Assembly: GCA_021205185.1 (NCBI GenBank) | Contig: JAJPYB010000012.1 | Coordinates: 1-47,541, forward strand | Direction: 5' to 3' | From: Ruminococcus sp. | GTDB lineage: Bacteria > Bacillota > Clostridia > Oscillospirales > Ruminococcaceae | Length of the DNA: 47,541 bases | Part shown: positions 15,735 through 25,051 of the stretch, piece after piece | Layout: each line of letters begins with the position of its first letter | Position numbering within the stretch: position 1 is the first letter of the stretch | Made by a program: the position numbers and the translations under genes | The notes under the pieces: generated by a model | The model's input: only the letters and a program-made list of their open reading frames with translations | Told to the model about the DNA's origin: nothing | The model's database searches: none

Positions 15735-16337
15735 TTATTGTTTGCCCGAATCCTCGGGCGGAGTAACTTGTTTCTCCTTCGGGGGAGATAAATAGAATTT
15801 TAAAAGCCTGAAAAATACAAATATCAGCACTACAATCGCCAAGACTAAGTACCAGCGTAATTGTGCAAACGAACTTATGTATCCAAGCAGAGGAATTGAA
15901 AAGGTTACCTTTCCGATTACCCGGTCCTCATCGATAAGGAATCCATCCTCATCCTTATTTGCATCACCCTTTGTCGTAAAGCAGGTGACTCCCGTACCTT
16001 CATAGTCCTCGTATTTTTGAGTAACTCGGTTAGTAAGGTAGGTGTCGCTGTCGTTTGACGGGTTAAAGGTGATAATGTCGCCCACTTCGATATCCTCAGC
16101 GTCGTTGATCTTAACAAAGACCATATCGCCGACCGAAAGCTCAGGCTCCATAGAGGGCGTTAAAACCGTATAATACCTGAACCCGAAGAGGGACTTTTGC
16201 GGACTGTTGTTCATAGCGAATAATATCGCCGTAACAACGATGCAGATTGCAACAATGTACAGGAATATTCTTTGGAAAAATCCTAATACCTTAGCCGCTG
16301 CTGATTTTTTTGGTGTGTCTGTTACCTCTTCACTTAT
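15735..16337 (-). CDS. Second SipW-type signal peptidase, non-AUG start, catalytic His replaced by Asn
   Basis: From the first ATG (16214) the product would be 159 aa and lack the N-terminal membrane helix that the family needs. The helix is encoded in frame just upstream (RIFLYIVAICIVVTAILFA). No ATG, GTG or TTG lies in that frame after the previous stop, but AGGAGG sits eight bases before an ATA at 16337. I therefore extend the gene to 16337 (200 aa), 1 nt after the preceding stop. Ser62 in VLTPSMEPEL and the GDANKDEDG acidic site are present, but the expected His is Asn103 (LTNRVTQ, codon AAC instead of CAC). A C-terminal helix and short hydrophilic tail follow. It may be an impaired or divergent enzyme; start codon use is inferred. 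Confidence 0.65.
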   Translation of the reverse strand: MSEEVTDTPKKSAAAKVLGFFQRIFLYIVAICIVVTAILFAMNNSPQKSLFGFRYYTVLTPSMEPELSVGDMVFVKINDAEDIEVGDIITFNPSNDSDTYLTNRVTQKYEDYEGTGVTCFTTKGDANKDEDGFLIDEDRVIGKVTFSIPLLGYISSFAQLRWYLVLAIVVLIFVFFRLLKFYLSPPKEKQVTPPEDSGKQ

Positions 16338-16338
16338 A

Positions 16339-17094
16339 TTAACCGCCTCCTGCCGTCGTTGTCAGTGTGCCGTCAGAGCTAATGGAAATATTGGCGCTAC
16401 TCCACCTCGCGTCAACAGCTCCGCCTAGTGTTTGGATTGAATCTGCAATAACGTCGACCTCAAGCTCAATGCCGTTTGCTTTTAAAATAGAATAGACATC
16501 ACTTGAAATTGATACCGATTTAAGTAGGGGCTCGGTTGTACTGCCCGGCGAAACGATAGCCTTGTAATAAAAGTAACCGTCAGTAGGATTCCAAAACCAG
16601 TAATCGTCCCAATTGTCCGCCAGAGTAAAGGTAACGTCTCCCATAGTAAACCGATCGCCCGAGATAGTAATGTCCGTAAGCTCACCGAAGCTAGAAAGAC
16701 TGTAGCTCGGCGTGATAACCTCAACATCAACGCTTGTCTGAGTAGAAACCTCTACCGTCGCATTGTAGGACGGTATAAGCGCCACACGAATATAAGCGTC
16801 AGCATTGTTGACATCATCCTCGTCTACATTTTTGATTTGTACCTCTTTGTCCGCCGTGTAGGAACCGCTATCCTGCTCCCAGGTAAGCTCCGTCGTCGCT
16901 TCAGGATCGCTGTTATCGTCGCCATTTTCGACAACGGCAACAGTTATCTCATCCGACGTAAACTTGTTGCTCACAGTTTTCGTCAGCTTAGCGACAGCGT
17001 ACACAACAACTGTCGAAACCAAAGCTATTGACAGGATGACGCAGATAGCGACAAAGCATTTCTTTCGCCATGTTTGCGTACTTAGCTGTTTCAC
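16339..17094 (-). CDS. Secreted SipW-locus protein, first gene of the operon
   Basis: The product has 251 aa. The start is the GTG at 17094, eight bases after GGAGGAG; an upstream ATG at 17127 would place this ribosome binding site inside the gene. A basic N-terminus and hydrophobic helix (~13-37) lead to LTKTVSNKFTSDEITVAVVENG, which resembles the processing region of SipW-dependent proteins. The rest is an acidic beta-rich domain with AYIRVALIPSY and a tail TLTTTAGGG. It probably is a minor fibre or matrix subunit. It is followed with almost no gap by the second signal peptidase. Confidence 0.6.
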   Translation of the reverse strand: MKQLSTQTWRKKCFVAICVILSIALVSTVVVYAVAKLTKTVSNKFTSDEITVAVVENGDDNSDPEATTELTWEQDSGSYTADKEVQIKNVDEDDVNNADAYIRVALIPSYNATVEVSTQTSVDVEVITPSYSLSSFGELTDITISGDRFTMGDVTFTLADNWDDYWFWNPTDGYFYYKAIVSPGSTTEPLLKSVSISSDVYSILKANGIELEVDVIADSIQTLGGAVDARWSSANISISSDGTLTTTAGGG

Positions 17095-17162
17095 ATCACA
17101 AACTCCTCCTTGTCGTACTGGTATCAATGTAGCTTTTGCAAATTCACACTATTTAATAAGGT

Positions 17163-17240
17163 AGATAATGAAGAAGTAAGCGTCTGTAGAGTTTTGAACT
17201 CTTAAGCTGCTCAAAACAGGACATTATTTGTTCATTATCT
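17163..17240 (-). promoter_or_regulatory. Structured 5' leader of the surface operon
   Basis: AGATAATGAA (17163-17172 on the plus strand) pairs perfectly with TTCATTATCT (17231-17240), right at the expected 5' end of the leftward mRNA. Inside is a second hairpin, GTTTTGA with TCAAAAC (17191-17217). It may protect the long operon mRNA from decay or be a binding site; it does not match a riboswitch class that I recognise. Confidence 0.5.
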
Positions 17241-17247
17241 ATAATAA

Positions 17248-17307
17248 ATTATACCATATTCCTTTCAATTTATAAATACCGTTCGTGAAAGGAAACCTAC
17301 CATTCGT
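17248..17307 (-). promoter_or_regulatory. Surface-operon promoter with two LytTR-type repeats
   Basis: The minus-strand -10 is TATAAT (17248-17253), extended by TGG, with no good -35 hexamer 17 bp upstream, as in activator-dependent promoters. On the plus strand ACCGTTCGT (17278-17286) and ACCATTCGT (17299-17307) form direct repeats with a 21-bp period, both followed by GAAA. The first fits the LytTR consensus for 9-mers spaced by 12-13 bp. A LytTR response regulator (not in the window) is the likely activator. Confidence 0.55.
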
Positions 17308-17418
17308 GAAATGGGCGGATTTTTTTTGTAAATTTTTTGCGAATTGATAATACAGAACTCGTAAAAACTGATTTTAGCATTTCAGAAAAATTTTTCCCAA
17401 AAATCAGGGCAAAAACGC

Positions 17419-17447
17419 TTGACAAAATCGTCCGATTATTATATAAT
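17419..17447 (+). promoter_or_regulatory. rpoBC promoter
   Basis: TTGACA (17419-17424), a 17-bp spacer and TATAAT (17442-17447). The leader to the rpoB start is about 155 nt and contains a stable GAAA-tetraloop hairpin, AAAACC/GGTTTT (17513-17528), and a possible long-range GTACC/GGTAC pairing (17475 with 17567). rplJ/rplL are not upstream, so rpoBC is transcribed on its own. Confidence 0.8.
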
Positions 17448-17608
17448 AGTAAACTGTATCATAATGGAGTTTTGTACCTTTTTAAACGCAAAATAGAGAT
17501 GAAAAGGAAGTGAAAACCGAAAGGTTTTAATCCATTGCTTGTTTTAAAATGTCATTCACGAAATTGGTACACCCAATGTATTTTTAGTATTGAGGAGTGA
17601 TTAAGCCT

Positions 17609-20600
17609 ATGGTAAATGTCAAGGACGTAAAGCTTGGCAAGACAACGCGTAAGAGTTTTGCTAAGATCAATGAGGTTTTGGAAATGCCTAACCTTATTGA
17701 GGTTCAGAAAAACTCGTACAATTGGTTTTTGAATGAAGGTTTAAAAGAGGTTTTCAGGGATATTTCAACTATTACCGATTACAATGGAACTCTTGAGCTT
17801 AGCTTTGTCGGATACAGGTTTGACGACGAAGCGAAGTATTCGGTTGCTGAATGCAAAGAGCGGGATGTAACATATGCAAAGCCTCTGAGAGTTACTGCAC
17901 GCCTTAACAACACAGAAACGGGTGAAATTAAGGAAAGCGAAGTCTATATGGGCGACTTTCCTATAATGACCGACAGTGGAACGTTTGTAATTAACGGTGC
18001 GGAGAGAGTAATAGTTTCACAGCTTGTCCGTTCACCGGGAGTGTATTATGCAGTCGATAAGGATAAAACTGGTAAGGATTTATTCCGTTCAACTGTAATT
18101 CCGAACAGAGGAGCATGGCTTGAATACGAAATGGATTCAAACGATGTTGTCTATGTCAGAATTGACAAGAACAGAAAGATTCCTCTGACGACCTTCATAA
18201 GAGCAATAGGAATTGGAACTAATACGGAAATTGAAGAGGTTTTCGGTGCTGATGAAAGACTTCAGCAGACCATTGAGCAAAAGGACGCAACAGCTAACCG
18301 TGAGGAAGCGCTTTTAGAGGTTTATAAAAAGCTTCGTCCGGGCGAGCCGCCAACGGTTGACAGCGCAATTACTCATTTGAACAACCTTTTCTTTGACGCA
18401 AAGAGATATGATCTTTCACGCTTTGGAAGATATAAATACAACAAAAAGCTTGGTATTGCATCACGACTTGCAAATCAGGTTTTGTCGCAGCCTGTCGTAA
18501 ATCCAATGACTGGTGAAATTATGGCTGAGGCGGGAGAAGTAGTTTCTCCGGATCTCGCTAAAGAAATTGAGCAGGCAGGAGTTGACACCGCTTTTGTTAC
18601 AGTTGAGGTAAAAGAGGTTTTGACAATCGAGGGAGAAACCATTACCAAGACTGAGCAAAGAGATGTTAAAATCATTTCCAACGGAATGGTTGACATCAAG
18701 GGCTACGTTGACTTCGATTGCTCAGAGCTTGGCATAAACGAGCTTGTTTCCTTTAAGGTTTTGAAGGAAATTCTCGATAGCGCAGACGGCGATGAAGAGG
18801 AGCTCAAGGAGCAGATTAAGCTTCGTGCAGACGAGCTTGTTCCGAAGCATATTACCGTTGACAATATTATCGCTACAATTTCGTACTTTTTGAACTTGTG
18901 CGAAACTGTTGGAACGGTTGACGATATCGACCATTTAGGCAACAGACGTATAAGAAGCGTTGGAGAGCTTTTACAAAATCAGTTCAGAATCGGAATGACG
19001 AGAATGGAGAGAGTTATTCGTGAAAGAATGAATCTTCAGACTCAGGATATTGAAGAGATTACTCCCGCTTCCCTTATAAATATAAGACCTATAACTGCGG
19101 CGATCAAGGAATTTTTCGGTTCCTCACCACTTTCGCAGTTTATGGACCAGAACAATCCATTGGCTGAGCTTACTCATAAGAGAAGATTGTCAGCATTAGG
19201 CCCTGGAGGACTTTCCCGTGACCGTGCAGGATTTGAGGTTCGTGACGTTCACTATACTCACTATGGAAGAATGTGTCCTATAGAAACGCCAGAAGGCCCT
19301 AACATCGGACTTATTTCCTACTTGGCTTCATATGCAAGAATTAACGAATACGGCTTTATTGAAGCGCCTTACAGAAAGGTGGATAAGGAAACCGGAGTTG
19401 TCACCGACGAGGTTATTTATATGACGGCTGACGTTGAGGACAACTATATAGTAGCTCAGGCGAACGAGCCTCTCACAGAGGACGGTAAGTTTGCAAGAGC
19501 CAAGGTAAATGGCAGATACAGGGATCAGATTTCCGAATTTGACGCTAGTCAGATTGACTTTATGGACGTTTCTCCAAAGATGGTAGTATCAGTTGCTACT
19601 GCTTTGATCCCGTTTCTTGAAAACGACGACGCTAACCGTGCGCTGATGGGTTCGAATATGCAAAGACAGGCTGTTCCGCTTCTGAAAACCGAAGCGCCTA
19701 TCGTTGGTACCGGTATGGAATATAAGGCTTGTCTTGACTCGGGAGTTGCTGTAGTTTCAACAGCCGCTGGAGTTGTTCAGAAGGTTAGTGCAGATGAAAT
19801 TATCGTAAAGGAAAAAGGCGGAAATCTTCATACGTATCAGCTTACAAAGTTTAAGCGTTCAAACGCAGGAACCTGTACAAATCAAAGACCTATCGTCGAA
19901 GTTGGCGAAAAGATCGGGGAACATCAGATTATTGCTGACGGCCCTGCAACTGCTGACGGAGAGCTGGCTCTTGGTAAGAATGCTCTTATCGGCTTTATGA
20001 CCTGGGAGGGTTATAACTACGAGGACGCTGTACTTCTTAATGAAAATCTTGTCAAGGAAGACAGATACACATCCATTCACATTGAAGAATACGAAATTGA
20101 AGCAAGAGATACAAAGCTTGGGCCTGAGGAAATCACTCGTGATATTCCAAACGTCGGCGAGGACGCATTAAAAGACCTTGACGAAAACGGAATTATCAGA
20201 GTCGGCGCTGAGGTTCGTTCGGGCGACATCTTGGTAGGTAAGGTAACGCCAAAGGGTGAAACCGAGCTTACTGCTGAGGAAAGACTTCTTCGTGCAATTT
20301 TTGGTGAAAAGGCAAGAGAGGTAAGAGATAATTCTCTTAAGGTTCCTCATGGTGAATCTGGCGTTATTATCGACGTTAAGATTTTCACAAGAGATAACTG
20401 TGATGAGCTAAGTCCCGGAGTTAATAAGCTTGTAAGATGCTATATCGCTCAGAAGAGAAAGATTTCTGTCGGCGACAAAATGGCTGGACGTCACGGAAAC
20501 AAGGGTGTTGTTTCAAGAATCCTGCCTCAGGAGGATATGCCTTTCTTAGAGGACGGAACTCCTCTTGACATAGTTTTAAACCCTCTTGGCGTTCCTTCTC

Positions 20601-21358
20601 GTATGAACATCGGACAGGTACTTGAGGTTCATCTTGGTATGGCCGCTAAGGCTCTTGGCTGGAAGATTATGACGCCTGTATTTGACGGCGCACACGAAGA
20701 GGACATCAGAGAGTGCTTCAGAATGGCTAATCTTCCGGAAGACGGAAAGACCGTTCTTTACGACGGAAGAACCGGTGAGAAGTTCGATAACAGAGTAACT
20801 GTTGGATATATGTATTACCTGAAGCTTCACCACTTGGTTGACGATAAGATCCACGCTCGTTCGGTAGGACCTTACGCTCTTGTAACTCAGCAGCCTTTAG
20901 GAGGTAAAGCTCAGTTCGGCGGACAAAGATTCGGTGAAATGGAGGTTTGGGCGCTTGAAGCTTACGGCGCTGCTTACACTCTTCAGGAAATTCTGACAGT
21001 CAAGTCGGACGATACCGTTGGACGTGTAAAGACTTATGAGGCTATTGTCAAGGGACAGAATGTTCCGAAGCCTGGTATTCCTGAATCGTTTAAGGTACTT
21101 GTTAAGGAGCTTCAGTCGCTTTGCCTGGACGTAAGAGTTCTTAACGAAAATAACGAAGAAATTGATTTAAAGCAGACGTTTGATGATGACGACGACTTTA
21201 CACCTCAGCCTGCAATAGAAGAAGAAATGGAAATGAAGCTTGACGAAAACGAGCTTGATGAAGGCTTTTTCGCAGAGGACGAGGACGGAGAGATTAGTGA
21301 ATTGGATTTAGGAGATGAGCTTGACGATTCTGATTTATTCGTTGATGATGAAGAATAA
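17609..21358 (+). CDS. rpoB: DNA-directed RNA polymerase beta subunit
   Basis: The product has 1249 aa from the ATG at 17609, with GGAGTGAT at the normal distance; a GTG at 17597 overlaps that site and is rejected. All core regions are present: the rifampicin-pocket segment ([19 protein letters not shown] and [20 protein letters not shown]) with Asp, His and Ser at the positions that usually mutate to resistance, so a sensitive type is expected. [11 protein letters not shown], the [11 protein letters not shown] motif and [20 protein letters not shown] follow. The C-terminus is an acidic tail, as in many Clostridia. With rpoC it forms the catalytic core. Confidence 0.98.
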   Translation: MVNVKDVKLGKTTRKSFAKINEVLEMPNLIEVQKNSYNWFLNEGLKEVFRDISTITDYNGTLELSFVGYRFDDEAKYSVAECKERDVTYAKPLRVTARLNNTETGEIKESEVYMGDFPIMTDSGTFVINGAERVIVSQLVRSPGVYYAVDKDKTGKDLFRSTVIPNRGAWLEYEMDSNDVVYVRIDKNRKIPLTTFIRAIGIGTNTEIEEVFGADERLQQTIEQKDATANREEALLEVYKKLRPGEPPTVDSAITHLNNLFFDAKRYDLSRFGRYKYNKKLGIASRLANQVLSQPVVNPMTGEIMAEAGEVVSPDLAKEIEQAGVDTAFVTVEVKEVLTIEGETITKTEQRDVKIISNGMVDIKGYVDFDCSELGINELVSFKVLKEILDSADGDEEELKEQIKLRADELVPKHITVDNIIATISYFLNLCETVGTVDDIDHLGNRRIRSVGELLQNQFRIGMTRMERVIRERMNLQTQDIEEITPASLINIRPITAAIKEFFGSSPLSQFMDQNNPLAELTHKRRLSALGPGGLSRDRAGFEVRDVHYTHYGRMCPIETPEGPNIGLISYLASYARINEYGFIEAPYRKVDKETGVVTDEVIYMTADVEDNYIVAQANEPLTEDGKFARAKVNGRYRDQISEFDASQIDFMDVSPKMVVSVATALIPFLENDDANRALMGSNMQRQAVPLLKTEAPIVGTGMEYKACLDSGVAVVSTAAGVVQKVSADEIIVKEKGGNLHTYQLTKFKRSNAGTCTNQRPIVEVGEKIGEHQIIADGPATADGELALGKNALIGFMTWEGYNYEDAVLLNENLVKEDRYTSIHIEEYEIEARDTKLGPEEITRDIPNVGEDALKDLDENGIIRVGAEVRSGDILVGKVTPKGETELTAEERLLRAIFGEKAREVRDNSLKVPHGESGVIIDVKIFTRDNCDELSPGVNKLVRCYIAQKRKISVGDKMAGRHGNKGVVSRILPQEDMPFLEDGTPLDIVLNPLGVPSRMNIGQVLEVHLGMAAKALGWKIMTPVFDGAHEEDIRECFRMANLPEDGKTVLYDGRTGEKFDNRVTVGYMYYLKLHHLVDDKIHARSVGPYALVTQQPLGGKAQFGGQRFGEMEVWALEAYGAAYTLQEILTVKSDDTVGRVKTYEAIVKGQNVPKPGIPESFKVLVKELQSLCLDVRVLNENNEEIDLKQTFDDDDDFTPQPAIEEEMEMKLDENELDEGFFAEDEDGEISELDLGDELDDSDLFVDDEE

Positions 21359-21405
21359 GCTTATCGGAAAAAATTGTTCACAAAACTAGGAAGAAGGGTC
21401 GAATA

Positions 21406-24400
21406 TTGGAATTTAATACATTTGCATCAATCAAAATAGGCCTTGCATCGCCGGAAAAGATCAGAGAATGGTCTTACGGCGCTGTAGAAAGACCTGAAAC
21501 AATAAATTACAGAACTCAGAAGCCTGAGAAGGACGGACTTTACTGTGAAAAGATTTTCGGACCGTCAAAGGACTGGGAATGTCATTGCGGAAAGTATAAG
21601 AAAATCAGATACAAGGGCAAAATCTGTGAACGATGCGGCGTTGAGGTTACCAGAGCAAAGGTAAGACGTGAGCGTATGGGTCATATCGAGCTTGCTGCTC
21701 CTGTTTCACACATCTGGTACTTCAAGGGTACCCCGTCAAGAATCGGTCAGATGCTTGAGATTTCTCAGAAGCGTCTGGAAGAGGTACTCTATTTTACAAA
21801 GTATATAGTAATTGATCCGGGCGATACAGAGCTTGAAAAGTGTCAGCTTCTCTCCGAAAAGGATTACCTTGATATGAGGGAAAAGTACGAGGATCAGTTT
21901 AAAGCTGGTATGGGCGCTGAGGCTGTCAAGGAGCTTCTTAAAGAAATTGACCTTGAAGAACTTTCGGCTTCTCTGAAGGCTGAGCTTAAGGATCTGCCAA
22001 ACGGACAGAAGAGAATCAAGCTTTTAAAAAGGCTTGAAATTGTCGAAGCTTTCAGAACCTCAGGTAACCGTCCCGAGTGGATGATTTTAGACGTTATTCC
22101 TGTAATTCCGCCTGATTTAAGACCAATGGTTATGCTCGACGGCGGAAGATACGCCACAAGCGACTTAAACGACTTGTACAGACGTGTCATCAACAGAAAT
22201 AACCGTTTGAAGAGAATGCTTGAGCTTGACGCTCCTGACATTATTGTCAGAAACGAAAAGAGAATGCTTCAGGAAGCTGTTGACGCTTTGATTGACAACG
22301 GCCGTCACGGCAGACCTGTTACAGGACCTAACAACAGAGCTTTCAAGTCGCTTTCCGATATGCTTAAGGGTAAGCAGGGAAGATTCAGACAGAACCTTTT
22401 GGGTAAGCGTGTTGACTATTCAGGACGTTCGGTTATCGTTGTAGGACCTGAGCTTAAGATGTATCAGTGCGGATTGCCGAAGGAAATGGCTTTTGAGCTG
22501 TTCAAGCCTTTCGTAATGAAGAGATTGGTTGACACCAACCCTACAATAAATATCAAGAGTGCAAGAAAAATGGTTGAGCGTGCAAGTACAGAGGTATGGG
22601 ACGCACTTGAAAATGTAATTCAAGGCCATCCGGTGCTTTTAAACCGTGCGCCAACGCTTCACCGTTTGGGAATCCAGGCATTCGAGCCTGTCTTGGTAGA
22701 GGGCAGAGCTATAAAGCTTCACCCGCTTGTTTGTACAGCTTACAATGCTGACTTCGACGGCGACCAGATGGCTGTTCACGTTCCGCTTTCAGCAGAAGCT
22801 CAGGCTGAGGCAAGGTTCTTAATGCTTGCAGCTAACAACCTGTTAAAGCCGTCTGACGGAAAGCCTGTTGCAGTACCGACGCAGGATATGGTGCTTGGTT
22901 CTTATTACCTTACAATGACAAAGGACGGAGAGCCAGGCGAGGGCAAGGTCTTTAAGGACCCTGATGAAGCTTTAATGGCTTACGATGCAGGCTTCGTTTC
23001 ACTTCACGCTAACATCAAGGTAAGAGTATCAAAGACAATCGGTACAAAGACAGTTTCAAAGATTATTGACGCTACTGTCGGAAGACTGATTTTCAACAGC
23101 GTAATTCCTCAGGATTTAGGCTTTGCTGACAGGACAAATTCCGACAAGCAGTTTGATCTTGAGATTACTCAGAAGGCTGACAAGAAGCTGCTTTCAAAGA
23201 TTTTTGACAGATGTATCCACGTTCATGGTACATCAAAGACAGCTGAGGTTTTGGACAACGTAAAATCACTTGGATATAAATATTCGACAAAGGCAGCTAT
23301 TACAGTTGCGGTTTGCGATGCTACAATTCCTGAAAAGAAGAAGGATATTATAGCTGACGCTGACGCTAAGATTGATAAGATTGATAAGCAGTTTAAGAGA
23401 GGCTATATCTCAAGAGAAGAAAAGTCCAAAAAGTTTATCGAGGTTTGGAATAAGGCTACTGATGACGTTACTGACGCTCTTCGTGACGGACTTGATCCAT
23501 ACAACCCGATTAACATGATGGCGGATTCCGGAGCGAGAGGTAGTATCAACCAGATAAGACAGCTCGCAGGAATGAGAGGACTTATCGCCAATACGTCAGG
23601 TTCTACAATCGAGATGCCTATCAAGGCTAACTACCGTGAGGGATTAAACGTACTCGAATATTTTATCTCTTCTCGTGGAGCCAGAAAGGGACTTGCCGAT
23701 ACGGCTCTTAGAACTGCCGACTCAGGTTACCTTACAAGACGTCTTGTAGACGTTTCACAGGACGTTATCATTCATCAGGATGATTGCGGCGCAACCGACG
23801 GACTTGAGGTCTTTGAAATCAAGAACGGAAACGAGGTTATCGAGCCGCTTGCTGAAAGACTTGTCGGAAGATTTTTGGTTGACAATTTAGTTGACAACGC
23901 AACAGGCGAGATAGTAATTCCGAAAACTCGTCTTATGAATGAAAACGACGCTAAGAAGGCCGTTGAAACCATGAAGGCGAACGGCGATGAAAAGATTAAG
24001 ATTCGCTCTGTACTTCATTGTAAGGCTAATAACGGCGTTTGCGCTAAGTGCTATGGTGCGAACCTTGCTACCGGAAAGGTTATTTCTGTCGGTGAAGCTG
24101 TCGGAATTATTTCAGCTCAGTCAATCGGTGAGCCGGGTACACAGCTTACAATGAGAACCTTCCACACAGGTGGTATTGCTAACGCTGAGGACATCACACA
24201 GGGCCTACCTAGAGTTGAAGAGCTGTTTGAGTCGAGAAAGCCAAAGGGCGCTGCAATTATTACCAGAGTTTCAGGAACAGTTAAGATTGAGGACGTAAAG
24301 AAGACAAAGCAGATTACTGTTACAAGCCTTGATCCCGAGAATCCTGAGCAGGAGTCGTATAACATTCCTTACGGATTTAAGATTCGTGTTCGTGAGGGCG

Positions 24401-24981
24401 ATGAGGTTAAAAGAGGAGATCCTCTTACAGAAGGTTCTATCAACCCGTCGGATATTCTTGCAGTCAGCGGAGTTCAGGCAGTTCAGAACTATATCATTAC
24501 TGAGGTTCAAAAGACCTATCGTTTGCAGGGTGTTGACATCAACGACAAGCATATCGAGGTAATTGTTCGTCAGATGATGAGAAAGGTTAAGGTTGAAGAT
24601 CCGGGCAGCAGCTATCTATTGCCGGGAGCTTTGATGAGCAAGTATCAGATTGAAGACTTAAACGCTGAAATCCAGCAGAAGATTGACGAGGGCGATCTGG
24701 AAGCTAAGCTTATTACAACCGTTCCTGTTTTACAGGGAATTACAAAGGCTGCTTCAAATTCAGATTCCTTCCTGTCTGCCGCTTCATTCCAGGAAACGAC
24801 AAAGGCTCTTACAGACGCCGCTATCAGAGGAAAGACTGATAAGCTGATGGGACTTAAGGAAAATGTTATTATCGGTAAGCTGATTCCAGCGGGAACCGGA
24901 ATGGACGTTTACAACAATGTACAGATTGTTAAAAACGAAACTACAATTCCTTCTCCAGAGCATCAAATCCCTGTTGTTTAA
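21406..24981 (+). CDS. rpoC: DNA-directed RNA polymerase beta' subunit
   Basis: The product has 1191 aa and starts with a TTG at 21406 that has AAGAAGGG upstream and aligns with the usual family N-terminus ([21 protein letters not shown]). The N-terminal zinc site ([20 protein letters not shown]), the Mg-binding active site [14 protein letters not shown], the second zinc cysteines ([14 protein letters not shown]) and the trigger-loop region ending TMRTFHTGG are intact. It lies 47 bp downstream of rpoB in the same operon and is followed by a strong terminator. Confidence 0.98.
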   Translation: MEFNTFASIKIGLASPEKIREWSYGAVERPETINYRTQKPEKDGLYCEKIFGPSKDWECHCGKYKKIRYKGKICERCGVEVTRAKVRRERMGHIELAAPVSHIWYFKGTPSRIGQMLEISQKRLEEVLYFTKYIVIDPGDTELEKCQLLSEKDYLDMREKYEDQFKAGMGAEAVKELLKEIDLEELSASLKAELKDLPNGQKRIKLLKRLEIVEAFRTSGNRPEWMILDVIPVIPPDLRPMVMLDGGRYATSDLNDLYRRVINRNNRLKRMLELDAPDIIVRNEKRMLQEAVDALIDNGRHGRPVTGPNNRAFKSLSDMLKGKQGRFRQNLLGKRVDYSGRSVIVVGPELKMYQCGLPKEMAFELFKPFVMKRLVDTNPTINIKSARKMVERASTEVWDALENVIQGHPVLLNRAPTLHRLGIQAFEPVLVEGRAIKLHPLVCTAYNADFDGDQMAVHVPLSAEAQAEARFLMLAANNLLKPSDGKPVAVPTQDMVLGSYYLTMTKDGEPGEGKVFKDPDEALMAYDAGFVSLHANIKVRVSKTIGTKTVSKIIDATVGRLIFNSVIPQDLGFADRTNSDKQFDLEITQKADKKLLSKIFDRCIHVHGTSKTAEVLDNVKSLGYKYSTKAAITVAVCDATIPEKKKDIIADADAKIDKIDKQFKRGYISREEKSKKFIEVWNKATDDVTDALRDGLDPYNPINMMADSGARGSINQIRQLAGMRGLIANTSGSTIEMPIKANYREGLNVLEYFISSRGARKGLADTALRTADSGYLTRRLVDVSQDVIIHQDDCGATDGLEVFEIKNGNEVIEPLAERLVGRFLVDNLVDNATGEIVIPKTRLMNENDAKKAVETMKANGDEKIKIRSVLHCKANNGVCAKCYGANLATGKVISVGEAVGIISAQSIGEPGTQLTMRTFHTGGIANAEDITQGLPRVEELFESRKPKGAAIITRVSGTVKIEDVKKTKQITVTSLDPENPEQESYNIPYGFKIRVREGDEVKRGDPLTEGSINPSDILAVSGVQAVQNYIITEVQKTYRLQGVDINDKHIEVIVRQMMRKVKVEDPGSSYLLPGALMSKYQIEDLNAEIQQKIDEGDLEAKLITTVPVLQGITKAASNSDSFLSAASFQETTKALTDAAIRGKTDKLMGLKENVIIGKLIPAGTGMDVYNNVQIVKNETTIPSPEHQIPVV

Positions 24982-25000
24982 TGAAAATAGTTTAAATAAA

Positions 25001-25041
25001 AAGTGGCGTCAAGCTTTAAAAGCTTGACGCCACTTAGTTTT
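25001..25041. terminator. Bidirectional terminator, rpoC / asnB
   Basis: AAGTGGCGTCAAGCTTT (25001-25017) pairs with AGCTTGACGCCACTT (25021-25035), followed by AGTTTTTT on the plus strand and preceded by an A-rich stretch. It serves the convergent rpoC and asnB genes. Confidence 0.85.
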
Positions 25042-25051
25042 TTGTTATGTA

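Noticed and set aside
17597-17608. In-frame GTG as rpoB start
   Set aside because: It overlaps the ribosome binding site of the ATG at 17609, which gives the usual N-terminus.
21894-24966. Several 60-115 codon reading frames antisense to rpoC (and similar ones in rpoB, fusA and nrdD)
   Set aside because: They have no ribosome binding sites or promoters and mirror the codon bias of the real genes.
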